This document shows, piece by piece, positions 15,753-23,330 of a DNA stretch of 25,260 nt (its first letter is position 1; each line of letters begins with the position of its first letter). Under the pieces are notes generated by a model. That model was not told the DNA's origin. It ran no database searches and saw nothing but the letters and a program-made list of their open reading frames with translations. This stretch comes from an uncultured Chloroflexota bacterium (GTDB taxonomy: Bacteria > Chloroflexota > Anaerolineae > Anaerolineales > Villigracilaceae): assembly GCA_903837815.1 (NCBI GenBank), contig CAILWD010000203.1:1-25260 (forward strand), read 5' to 3'. A program made the translations under genes and the position numbers.

Positions 15753-17702
15753 TCACAGGGCTTCGGCAACCAATTCGATCAAGTCCTTCACGACCAAAGC
15801 CTGCTCGTTCCCGGTGGTCTTGACGGCATCCTTGAACATCGTCAAATCCTTGGGGCAGGCAACGACAAACGTCTGAACACCTGTCAGTGCCGCTGCCTCG
15901 CGGACGCGCGACTCGCTGGGTCTCTCTTTGATATCCTTCTCGTCCATCCAAATCCGTCCGCCGCCGGCGCCGCAACAAAAGGCGCGGTCACGGTTGCGGG
16001 GCATTTCAACGATCTCACAGCCTGTGGCTTCCAGCACGCGACGCGGGGCATCGTAAACGCCGTTGTAACGTCCGAGATAACATGGGTCGTGATATGTGAC
16101 TTTGTAGCCAAGTTTCTTGCTGAATTTGATTTTGCCCGAAGCGATCATCTGGTCGAGCAGTTCGGCGTAGTGCAGAACCGCACCCATTTCTGGATACTCG
16201 TTCTTGAGCGTGTTGTAGGTGTGCGGGTCGGTGGTGACGATGGTCTGGAACTTGGCTTTGGCAAACGCCTGCTTGTTCTTATCGACCAGCATCTCGAACA
16301 GACCTTCCTCACCTACACGGCGGACATCGTTGCCCGCGTTGCGTTCGGCGTCGAAGAGAATGCCGAAACTCAACCCAATCTTGCTAAAGACATCGGCAGT
16401 CCTGCGGGTGACATCGGTCAACGTGGCGGAGTAGGAAGCGTAGTCACCGACAAACCACAGGTAGTCGACTTCTTCGCGGCGGGCGTCCTTGACGGCGGGC
16501 TGAACGCCTTGAGTCCACTTTGCCCGCATCCTGTCCGATTGACCGAAGGAATTGCCGTAGCGTCCGAGGTTGGCAAGCGCGTCCTGCAAGGTTTTGTCCA
16601 TGCTGCCCTGATCGACCAGATGGCGGCGCATGTCCACAATCGGGGCGACATGTTCGATGAACAGCGGACATTCCTGGTCGCAGGAATAACAGGTCATACA
16701 CGCCCAAAGCACCTTCTCGGTGATTGCATCGGGAACCAACGCGACAGACGGATGCTTGAGGTTGTTGCGCATGTCCATCATCAATAACTTGGGAGAAAGA
16801 GGCAGTCCGCTGAAATAGGCGGGACACAGGTCCTGACAGCGCCCGCATTCGGTGCAGGTGTAGGCATCGAGCAACTGCCGCCAGCGGAATTGCTCCGCCT
16901 TGCTGACTCCAGCATGACCGTCGAAGGTCGGCGCGGCGGCAAGGCGTCCGCGAGGTTCGAGGTTGCGCAAAAGCACCGCTGGGATGGAAGTCACCACATG
17001 GAAGTGTTTGCCTTCAGGCAGTTCGGTCAGGAACAACAGCACAACGCCGAGGTGAATCCAGTAGGCGACCTCTCCAATCACGATTTGAGTTTGATCGCTT
17101 GCGCCGCCATAGATTGAACCGACCAGCGCCGAAATGGGACGCCACGCGCTGAGTTCATCCCTGCCGAGATTGATACGGCTTCCGTTCGTGACCAGAAGGG
17201 TGGTTACGATGGTGAAGATAAACGAGAGCACCAGCACGCCCTGACTCTTATGACTGCCCTTGTATCGTTCAGGATCGACCACCAGCCGCAGGTACATCCC
17301 ATACAGCACTGCCACTGCGACACACAGAGCAATCACATCCTGAATCAAGGCAAGCGGACCAAATTCTCCAATCAGGGGAATCACAAAATGCGGATTTGTA
17401 AAAGCCAGCAACCCTTCGAGGATCGCCTGCAAGATGGTCAGTGAGAGGAATAGGAATCCCCAAAAGATGAAGAAGTGGGCAGTGCCCGGCGCTCGAAATC
17501 GAAACAGGCGCAATTGCGCGCCGACATAAACGATCAGCCCTTTAATGCGCTCGCCCCACTGCCCAAATCGAGGCGTGGACTGGCTTTGGCGTAACTTCGT
17601 CCACAACTGGGGATAGGCTCGCCACAGGAAGACTCCCGTGGCAAGCAAAAAGGATAACAGTACAACAATGGACTTGAGGATGTTGTACGTGTCCATTGTC
17701 AT
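15753..17702 (-). CDS. Membrane-bound HdrD-like iron-sulfur protein (EtfAB:menaquinone oxidoreductase, EMO/DUF224 type)
   Basis: The protein has 649 residues. The N-terminal ~245 residues hold about five to six membrane helices of NarI-like character, with histidines that could bind heme b (H76, H217, H233, H235). A ferredoxin-like part follows (C283-C286-C289-C293 and C335-C338-C341-C345), then a CCG part with C541 (HDPCYLGR), C576-C577-G and C616. Proteins of this build next to etfBA carry electrons between ETF and menaquinone, as described for EMO of syntrophs and other anaerobes. The usual final CxxC reads CPKD, and the first CCG half lacks cysteines (LWFVGDYASY). The start overlaps the etfA stop by four bases, so it is tightly coupled to etfBA. 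The heme assignment is inference. Confidence 0.88.
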   Translation of the reverse strand: MTMDTYNILKSIVVLLSFLLATGVFLWRAYPQLWTKLRQSQSTPRFGQWGERIKGLIVYVGAQLRLFRFRAPGTAHFFIFWGFLFLSLTILQAILEGLLAFTNPHFVIPLIGEFGPLALIQDVIALCVAVAVLYGMYLRLVVDPERYKGSHKSQGVLVLSFIFTIVTTLLVTNGSRINLGRDELSAWRPISALVGSIYGGASDQTQIVIGEVAYWIHLGVVLLFLTELPEGKHFHVVTSIPAVLLRNLEPRGRLAAAPTFDGHAGVSKAEQFRWRQLLDAYTCTECGRCQDLCPAYFSGLPLSPKLLMMDMRNNLKHPSVALVPDAITEKVLWACMTCYSCDQECPLFIEHVAPIVDMRRHLVDQGSMDKTLQDALANLGRYGNSFGQSDRMRAKWTQGVQPAVKDARREEVDYLWFVGDYASYSATLTDVTRRTADVFSKIGLSFGILFDAERNAGNDVRRVGEEGLFEMLVDKNKQAFAKAKFQTIVTTDPHTYNTLKNEYPEMGAVLHYAELLDQMIASGKIKFSKKLGYKVTYHDPCYLGRYNGVYDAPRRVLEATGCEIVEMPRNRDRAFCCGAGGGRIWMDEKDIKERPSESRVREAAALTGVQTFVVACPKDLTMFKDAVKTTGNEQALVVKDLIELVAEAL

Positions 17703-18658
17703 CCGCCTTTGGCGTTGCGAACCCGTTCAGTTAATATTGGAGCAAAATCAAGCAAATCCATTGTGGTGCCGTACTTTGCCACATTGAAGATGGGCGCGTT
17801 GGGATCGGTGTTGACCGCGACGATGATCTCGCTCCCATCTATACCCTCGACGTGTTCCGGCGCGCCGCTGATTCCGAGCGCAAGGTACACCTTTGGCTTG
17901 ACCCGTTTGCCCGATTTCCCCACCAGGCGGGTGGTGGGCATCCAACCCTGATCCACCACGGGACGCGAAGCGCACACCTGCCCTCCGAGCGCTTCTGCCA
18001 ATTCATTCGCGAGTTCGATGTTGTCCTTATTCTGAATGCCGCGCCCAATCGCAACGAGCAACGGCTCTTTGGAAATATCCACATCGGACGTGTCTGGCTC
18101 GATATATTGTTTGATGGAGGTACGGAGCGCATCCAACGCGGGAGCGGAAACCGCTTCCACCGCTGGAGGCTGGTTGCCAACTTCAGCTTTGTAGCCACCC
18201 GGAAGCATCGTGACCAATGCGGTCGGCGCGGGGAGGTCGCCCTCAGCCATGATTTTGCCGCCGCAAATCTGGCAGACGAATTTTCCGTCTGCGGTGAAAT
18301 TGCGGCAGGAACTCACAACGGGAATTCCGAGTTTGGCAGAAAGCCCACCCGCAACGTCCATGCCGACAGAAGTATGTCCGAGCAAAACCGCGCGCGGCGA
18401 CTGGGCTTGGATCAAGCCCGCCAGCGCGAGTTGATAAGCATCGGGGGTGAACTCAGCCAGGGCGGGCGAATCCACATACAGGACGCGATCCGCCGCCAGG
18501 TTGGCAGCCAAGCCCTGGGCATCCTTCCCCAAAAGGACGGCGACCACTCCGCCACCACTGGTCTGCGACAAGGCACGCGCGCCCGCAAGCATCACATGGG
18601 TGATGTCTGCAACCTGCCCGCGCAGGTGTTCGACAACAACGAAAATATCCTGACTCAT
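17699..18658 (-). CDS. etfA: Electron transfer flavoprotein alpha subunit
   Basis: The protein has 319 residues and is the FAD-binding subunit of the EtfAB heterodimer. The C-terminal FAD domain shows ASRPVVDQGW (230-239), VGKSGKRV (246-253), LGISGAPEHV (261-270) and NTDPNAPIF (283-291), all close to consensus. There is no N-terminal ferredoxin extension, which some clostridial EtfA proteins carry. An AGGAGG site precedes the ATG. It lies 10 bases after etfB and overlaps the membrane protein gene. It should accept electrons from acyl-CoA or similar dehydrogenases encoded elsewhere. None lies in the window. Confidence 0.95.
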   Translation of the reverse strand: MSQDIFVVVEHLRGQVADITHVMLAGARALSQTSGGGVVAVLLGKDAQGLAANLAADRVLYVDSPALAEFTPDAYQLALAGLIQAQSPRAVLLGHTSVGMDVAGGLSAKLGIPVVSSCRNFTADGKFVCQICGGKIMAEGDLPAPTALVTMLPGGYKAEVGNQPPAVEAVSAPALDALRTSIKQYIEPDTSDVDISKEPLLVAIGRGIQNKDNIELANELAEALGGQVCASRPVVDQGWMPTTRLVGKSGKRVKPKVYLALGISGAPEHVEGIDGSEIIVAVNTDPNAPIFNVAKYGTTMDLLDFAPILTERVRNAKGG

Positions 18659-18668
18659 GGAAGCCTCC

Positions 18669-19430
18669 TTACAGAGCGCCCACTTCTTTGAATATTCCGA
18701 TCAACTTGTCGGAGACATCTTCCGGGCTGCCTTCGAGCATGGTCGCCCGTTCTGCGGACTCAGGCTGGAACATGCGGCTGACCGTCACGCCGCTGACGGC
18801 GTCCAAGCCTTCGGCGGCTTGCTCCTCGATCTTCGCTGTTCCCATCACCTGGCGGATCTTGCTGTACGCCACGTAGCGCGGGGGAGTCTCGGATGCCTGA
18901 ATGCCCAACACGGCGGGCAGTTTCACTTCCACTTCGGCAACCAGCCCACCCGAATATTCCTTGCGGGCGATGACCTTGTCTCCTGTCACCGTGACCCCGG
19001 CAACGTAACCGACGAAAGGCATTCCCAAGTATTCCGCGAGCAGCGGACCAAGGGAGCCGTCCAAGTCGTTGTGCGCCTGCACGCCGGTCAGGACGAGGTC
19101 AGGCTGGATGGTTTTGATGGCTTCGGAAAAGGCTTTGGCAAGGGCATGGTTGTTCACCGCGCTAAAATCGCCGGTCAACTTGACGAGTTTATCGGCGCCC
19201 TTGGCTGCGGCGGTGAACAGGAAATCATCCACACCGTCGGCTTCGGCGGATAGGACAGCCACCTCGCCCCCGCCGCGCTCCTTGAGGATCACGGCTTGCT
19301 CGACGGCATGGTCGTCGAATTCGTTGATGATGAGGCGCAGCCAGGCGGTATCAAGCGCCGCGCCGCTTGCATCGATGCTCAGTTCTTCGACCAAATCAGG
19401 CACGAACTTAACGGGCACTGCAATTTTCAT
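18669..19430 (-). CDS. etfB: Electron transfer flavoprotein beta subunit
   Basis: The protein has 253 residues with the EtfB fold: VPVKFVPD at the start, NEFDDHAVEQAVILKE (36-51) and the nucleotide-binding region VQAHNDLDGSLGPLLAE (117-133). Whether this ETF binds AMP (simple electron carrier) or a second FAD (bifurcating) depends on that region. It does not match either textbook motif exactly, so I leave it open. The ATG at 19430 follows GAGGAGGATGAG. It is 12 bases after the soluble HdrD-like gene, and both are in one operon with etfA and the membrane oxidoreductase. Confidence 0.95.
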   Translation of the reverse strand: MKIAVPVKFVPDLVEELSIDASGAALDTAWLRLIINEFDDHAVEQAVILKERGGGEVAVLSAEADGVDDFLFTAAAKGADKLVKLTGDFSAVNNHALAKAFSEAIKTIQPDLVLTGVQAHNDLDGSLGPLLAEYLGMPFVGYVAGVTVTGDKVIARKEYSGGLVAEVEVKLPAVLGIQASETPPRYVAYSKIRQVMGTAKIEEQAAEGLDAVSGVTVSRMFQPESAERATMLEGSPEDVSDKLIGIFKEVGAL

Positions 19431-19442
19431 CTCATCCTCCTC

Positions 19443-20648
19443 TTACAGATTCATGGATTCGGCGAGTAGTTCGGCAATCTCCCTTACTTTTAAAGTTCCT
19501 GCGTTGGGTATAGTCTTGGCTGCGTCTTCGAAACGCGGCGGTTCGTAGGGACAGGCAACCGCAAGGATGTCGGCTCCGGCTGCCACCGCCTCGCGTACGC
19601 GCCATTCGGAAACGCGCGTGTGAGCCTTCTCCCATTGGAAACCGTCCAGCCACATGCCGCCGCCCCCGCCGCCGCAACACAGACTGTTGAGCCGCTGGTG
19701 CGACATCTCTACCAGTTCCACGCCGGGGATGGCGGTCAGCAAATCACGCGGCTGGTCGAAGATGCCGTTCACACGTCCCAGATAACAGGGGTCGTGGAAA
19801 GCAACTTTCGCTTTGACTTCGTTCTGCAACATCGGTTTCAACTGCTCGATGCGTTCGGCAAGGAACTGGGTGTAGTGTTTGACGGGATATTCCACGCCCA
19901 AAGCGGGGTAGCCGTTCTTGAGCGCGTTGTACGCGTGCGGGTCGGTGGTGATGATCTCGCTGAATTTGTACTTGCGGAAAGCCTGCCCGTTCTTCTGCGC
20001 CATCATCTCGAAGAGTCCGCGCTCGCCGGCGAGGCGCTGCGAATCGCCGTCGCTGAACTCCTCGGGACCAAGAATCCCAAACTTCACGCCGAGAGCGTTC
20101 AGGACTTTGGCGAGGGCTTGGGTGGCGGTCTTCATCCGCGAGTGATAGGAAGCGTAGTCGCCGACGTACCAAAGCACGTCCACCGGCTGGCGGGTCTTGC
20201 CTAAAATGTTGACTTCAGGCTGGATGCCGGCTGTCCAGTCGGCTCGTTTTCGCGGCGATTCCCCCAACGGGTTGCCATAACGCTGCGTATTTTCAAGGGC
20301 TGCTTGCAATTCAGACGGGACGTTCCCCGCCAGGAGCAACTCCTCCTTGGTGCGGGTCATCAACGCTTCGGTGATCGGGATGTTCGACGGGCAAAACGCG
20401 GTGCAGGCGTTGCAGGAGATGCACATCCACACGGTGTCAGTTTTCAGGACGTAGTCGAAAATTTCCGTCCGCAGCGCCCCGATAATCTTTCCGGGCGGAA
20501 ACTTCATGATGTAACCAAAAGGACAAACGCCACTGCACGTGCCGCATTGCAGGCACGCGCGTATTCTCTCTCCATCTTTCAAATCAAACAGGCTTTTGTA
20601 GAAGGTCTTGCTTTGGGATGGGGATAACGGAGAAATTGTAATCTCCAA
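19443..20648 (-). CDS. Soluble HdrD-like iron-sulfur protein, paralogue of the membrane oxidoreductase
   Basis: The protein has 401 residues and no membrane segments. The N-terminal HdrC-like part has C32-C35-C38-C42-P and C76-C79-C82-C86-P. The C-terminal HdrB-like part has C288 (HDPCYLGR), C324-C325-G with an unusual run of glycines, and C366. Over most of its length it parallels the soluble part of the membrane protein at 15753-17702: TQRYGNPLGESPRKRADW against GRYGNSFGQSDRMRAKW, and YVGDYASY against FVGDYASY. It lacks the first CCG cysteines, and the last CxxC reads CPYE. The start is TTG at 20648 with GGAGG seven bases upstream, and no better ATG exists. It is the first gene of the long operon. 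It is likely an electron partner of EtfAB or of the membrane protein. Confidence 0.85.
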   Translation of the reverse strand: MEITISPLSPSQSKTFYKSLFDLKDGERIRACLQCGTCSGVCPFGYIMKFPPGKIIGALRTEIFDYVLKTDTVWMCISCNACTAFCPSNIPITEALMTRTKEELLLAGNVPSELQAALENTQRYGNPLGESPRKRADWTAGIQPEVNILGKTRQPVDVLWYVGDYASYHSRMKTATQALAKVLNALGVKFGILGPEEFSDGDSQRLAGERGLFEMMAQKNGQAFRKYKFSEIITTDPHAYNALKNGYPALGVEYPVKHYTQFLAERIEQLKPMLQNEVKAKVAFHDPCYLGRVNGIFDQPRDLLTAIPGVELVEMSHQRLNSLCCGGGGGGMWLDGFQWEKAHTRVSEWRVREAVAAGADILAVACPYEPPRFEDAAKTIPNAGTLKVREIAELLAESMNL

Positions 20649-20729
20649 GAGACACCTCCATGCTGATTTCGATTTGGATGTTCGGGCGATATATACTTAA
20701 TACATCATAGTATCTGATTTTCGAGTTTG

Positions 20730-20767
20730 AAAAGCCAGTATAGTAAGTCACGGCTTTATTGTGACAA
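20730..20767 (-). promoter_or_regulatory. Candidate promoter/operator region of the Hdr-Etf operon
   Basis: On the minus strand TTGTCA (20762-20767) and TATACT (20737-20742) could be -35 and -10. The 19-base spacing is longer than ideal. The same stretch holds two interlocked inverted repeats: GTCAC (20747-20751) with GTGAC (20761-20765), and AAAGCC (20731-20736) with GGCTTT (20752-20757). This resembles a dimeric regulator site over a promoter, but no regulator is named by it. Confidence 0.35.
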
Positions 20768-20774
20768 ATTTCCC

Positions 20775-20816
20775 AAGCAGAGAGCCGCCGCAGTTTCCTG
20801 CGGCGGCTCTCTGCTT
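20775..20816 (-). terminator. Strong hairpin terminator after asd
   Basis: A 19-base perfect stem (20775-20793 with 20798-20816, core GAGCCGCCGCAG) has a TTTC loop. It lies 14 bases past the asd stop. The T-tract on the minus strand is short (GGGAAATTTG). It separates asd from the promoter of the following Hdr-Etf operon. Confidence 0.8.
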
Positions 20817-20829
20817 GAATAAACAAATT

Positions 20830-21879
20830 CTACAAAAGCCCTTCCTGTACCAGCAGCTCGGCGTTGTAGATGGAACCGCCCGCCGCGCCGCGAATGGTGT
20901 TGTGTGAGAGAACAACGAACTTGATGTCGAAGATGGGGTCGCTCCGTACGCGCCCGACGACGGTGGTCATGCCTTTGCCGGTGAGACGGTCCAGGCGCGG
21001 CTGGGGACGATCCGCTTCGCTGCGGACCTCGATGGCTGGTCGCGGACTCGATGGCAAATCACGAGCCGAAGCCGGGGCGGCATACGCCCGCAGAACCGCT
21101 TCAGCAGATTCGGGGTCGGCAGGGTTTGCAAATCCCACGCTGGCGCAGACGGTATGGCCGTCGGTTACAGCCACGCGGTTGGTGTGGACGCTGAACTGGA
21201 TGTCGGCGGTTTCCACGCTGCCATCCTTCCATTTGCCAAGCATCTTGCGCGGTTCCCATTCCACTTTTTCCTCTTCGCCTTTGATGTTGGGAATCACGTT
21301 GTCCATGATGTCCAGCGAAGGCACGCCGGGATAGCCGGCACCGGAAAGCGCCTGCATGGAAACAGCAAAAACCTTCTTGACACCGAAGGCATCGTCGAGG
21401 GCTTTGAGCGCCACGGTCAAACCGGTGCTGGTGCAGTTGGGGTTGGTCAGAATGCATCCGCTCCAGCCGCGCTGCTGGCGCTGGATTTTCACCAGTTGAA
21501 TATGCTCCGCGTTGACTTCGGGCAGGAGCAGCGGGACATCTTCGGCGCGGCGATAGGATGAGGCGTTGGAACAGACCGCCATACCCGCCTGCGCGAATTG
21601 CGGTTCGAGGTCTTTGGCGATGTCGTTGTGCAAGGCAGAGAAAACAATCTTTGCCGGCACGGCTTCGGTGGTGGCAGGGACGACCACCATATCGCGGGCG
21701 TATTCGGGCATGGGCTCGTTCAAGACCCAACGGGCGGCGCTGGAGTATTTCTGCCCAACGGAACGGTCCGATGCGGCAAGCGCCACCACCTTGAACCAGG
21801 GGTGGTTATCCAGCAGGGACATGAAGCGCTGACCGACCGAGCCGGTTGCGCCAAGAACTGCGACAGGGATTTGATTCAT
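20830..21879 (-). CDS. asd: Aspartate-semialdehyde dehydrogenase, archaeal/fungal-type
   Basis: This enzyme reduces aspartyl phosphate with NADPH to aspartate semialdehyde, for lysine, threonine, methionine and diaminopimelate synthesis. The protein has 349 residues with the nucleotide loop GATGSVGQRF (10-19), catalytic C149 in NPNCTSTG, and the base H242 in TDGHT. The conserved endings RPQPRLDR and LSHNTIRGAAGGSIYNAELL are present. The overall pattern fits the archaeal/fungal class of the enzyme rather than the E. coli type. The malonyl-CoA reductases of some archaea share this fold, so function by sequence alone is very likely but not absolute. The start has AAGGAG upstream. A hairpin separates it from the MFS gene; no lysine riboswitch is visible. 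Confidence 0.93.
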   Translation of the reverse strand: MNQIPVAVLGATGSVGQRFMSLLDNHPWFKVVALAASDRSVGQKYSSAARWVLNEPMPEYARDMVVVPATTEAVPAKIVFSALHNDIAKDLEPQFAQAGMAVCSNASSYRRAEDVPLLLPEVNAEHIQLVKIQRQQRGWSGCILTNPNCTSTGLTVALKALDDAFGVKKVFAVSMQALSGAGYPGVPSLDIMDNVIPNIKGEEEKVEWEPRKMLGKWKDGSVETADIQFSVHTNRVAVTDGHTVCASVGFANPADPESAEAVLRAYAAPASARDLPSSPRPAIEVRSEADRPQPRLDRLTGKGMTTVVGRVRSDPIFDIKFVVLSHNTIRGAAGGSIYNAELLVQEGLL

Positions 21880-21921
21880 GATGAACTCCTTTGGGAATAA
21901 AACCGAAAAACGGTATTTAAG

Positions 21922-21955
21922 TTGCTCTGCCGGGACCCAGTCTCCGGCAGAGCAA
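21922..21955. terminator. Hairpin between the MFS gene and asd
   Basis: TTGCTCTGCCGG (21922-21933) pairs perfectly with CCGGCAGAGCAA (21944-21955). It lies 37 bases past the MFS stop and 43 before the asd start. On the minus strand it lacks a good T-run, so it is a weak terminator or a stability hairpin. A smaller ACCG/CGGT pair is at 21902-21914. Confidence 0.6.
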
Positions 21956-21992
21956 AAACTTTCTTAAAACGAAATTTCGAGCAAAAAGCCGT

Positions 21993-23276
21993 TTACATTG
22001 CTTTTGCGCGTTCCGCCATTTGGCTCCGCAGGTCGTGCGAGTCCTTGTCGATGGTGAAGATCGCGCCGAGGTAGAAGAAGAAGCACAGCAGCCATGCCGC
22101 GGTGCAGATGAGCAGGATGGCGGTCTTCAAATCGTAAGCGTCGGCAATGAACCCGGTCAGGATGGGGGCAAATGCCGCGCCCGCGTTCTCGATGAAATAT
22201 TCCACTGCCTGCGCCGTCGAGCGGACTTCCGGCACGGTGACATCGTACACGGTTGCGATGACATTTGCCGAGGAAAGCGGCATGAAGATGGCGGTCAGGC
22301 ACATAAAAATGAAGAACTGGTTTTTGGCTTCGATGGGCGAACTGACAGCAAGGTACATGAACAAAGCGCCAAGCAGGACGCCCGCGCTGGAAACAATGAT
22401 GCGTCCCTTATTGGTGAATTTGAAAACAAAGTCGCCAAGCGCGCCGCCGACGAAATATCCCGCGGCGAGAATGAGGATGACGGGAGCCATCGTAAATAGA
22501 ATTCCTTCGGCGTCGTAGCCGCGTTCCTTTTCGAGATAGGCAAAGAAGAAAAAGGTTATCACATTCCAGGGGAAGACGCCCGCAAAACCCTGCAAAAAGA
22601 TGAACCACATGGTCTTCTTCTTGAAGATTTCCTTTGCCTCAGCCCACGAGAATTTGAAGGTCTGCATTTCCGCCATGTCCTCGAACTCAGGCTCCGCCTT
22701 TCCGCGCGGCATTTCCTTCACGCCGAAGTAGATCAAGACTGCGATGACCAGTCCCAGCCCGCCGGTGATGAAGAAAATAGAACGCCAGCCGCCGATCATC
22801 GGCGCGACCATCAAAGCAAGAATCATCCCAACCAGATAGCCGAGCGGCTGGGCAAGTTGCAGGATGCCGTATATCTTTCCGCGTAGGCTGGGGCCGAAAT
22901 AATCCGCAATCAGGGTGTACAAACCGGGGTAGGAAGAGTCGTCGACGCCGGTGGAGGCGCGGGTGACAAGGAATCCGCCAAAGGAGCGCACAACCGCATT
23001 CAGCCAGGTGGTGGCTCCCCAAATGAGAGAAGCCAGTGAAAGCAGTTTGGTGCGCGAGTAACGGTCATACAAATAACCCCAGATTGGATATAGAACCGTG
23101 GCAACGATCAACGCGCCGGAGTTGATCAACCCCCATTGCTTGTTGTTCAGTTGGAAGTCCTCGCTGATTTGCACCTGCAGCGAGCCGATCATCAACTTGT
23201 CGGTCTGGTGCAACAACATGAAAAAGAAAAAGACAACGACAACGAACCAGCGGTGGCGGGAATGTTCTTTGGACAT
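21993..23276 (-). CDS. Major facilitator superfamily transporter
   Basis: The protein has 427 residues with about 12 hydrophobic segments. The family signature between helices 2 and 3 reads GYLYDRYSRTKLLSLASLIWG (about 67-87). The first helix (FVVVVFFFFMLLHQTDKLMIG) and a later RSTAQAVEYFIENAGAAFAPILTGFIAD resemble spinster-like or organic-anion-type MFS members. No residue set fixes the substrate. The ATG at 23276 follows AGAGG. It stands alone between the nuclease gene and asd on the same strand, with hairpins or repeats on both sides. Substrate predictions such as sphingolipid or sugar acid would be guesswork. Confidence 0.88.
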   Translation of the reverse strand: MSKEHSRHRWFVVVVFFFFMLLHQTDKLMIGSLQVQISEDFQLNNKQWGLINSGALIVATVLYPIWGYLYDRYSRTKLLSLASLIWGATTWLNAVVRSFGGFLVTRASTGVDDSSYPGLYTLIADYFGPSLRGKIYGILQLAQPLGYLVGMILALMVAPMIGGWRSIFFITGGLGLVIAVLIYFGVKEMPRGKAEPEFEDMAEMQTFKFSWAEAKEIFKKKTMWFIFLQGFAGVFPWNVITFFFFAYLEKERGYDAEGILFTMAPVILILAAGYFVGGALGDFVFKFTNKGRIIVSSAGVLLGALFMYLAVSSPIEAKNQFFIFMCLTAIFMPLSSANVIATVYDVTVPEVRSTAQAVEYFIENAGAAFAPILTGFIADAYDLKTAILLICTAAWLLCFFFYLGAIFTIDKDSHDLRSQMAERAKAM

Positions 23277-23280
23277 GAAA

Positions 23281-23330
23281 CCTCTGTGAATTTACGATTT
23301 TGGATTTACGATTTTACCTGTTTACTTGTC
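23281..23330. repeat. Degenerate heptad-like repeat tract overlapping the nuclease gene end
   Basis: ATTTACGATTTT occurs twice (23290-23301 and 23304-23315) with a 14-base period. Read on the minus strand, the tract splits into seven-base units: GTAGACA, AGTAAAC, AGGTAAA, ATCGTAA, ATCCAAA, ATCGTAA. The first units encode the last codons and stop of the nuclease gene. Such tracts recall heptameric repeats of filamentous bacteria. Confidence 0.55.

Noticed and set aside
15707..15769. TTG start extending the sensor kinase by 21 residues
   Set aside because: It overlaps the end of the upstream gene, has no clear ribosome site, and the extra residues precede a normal N terminus at MNWIRSIFRK. It is kept only as an alternative.
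21880..21992. Lysine riboswitch upstream of asd
   Set aside because: The gap is about 110 bases and holds only two simple hairpins, too little for the multi-helix lysine aptamer.
23281..23330. CRISPR-like array
   Set aside because: The units are seven bases with no unique spacers, and no cas genes are nearby.
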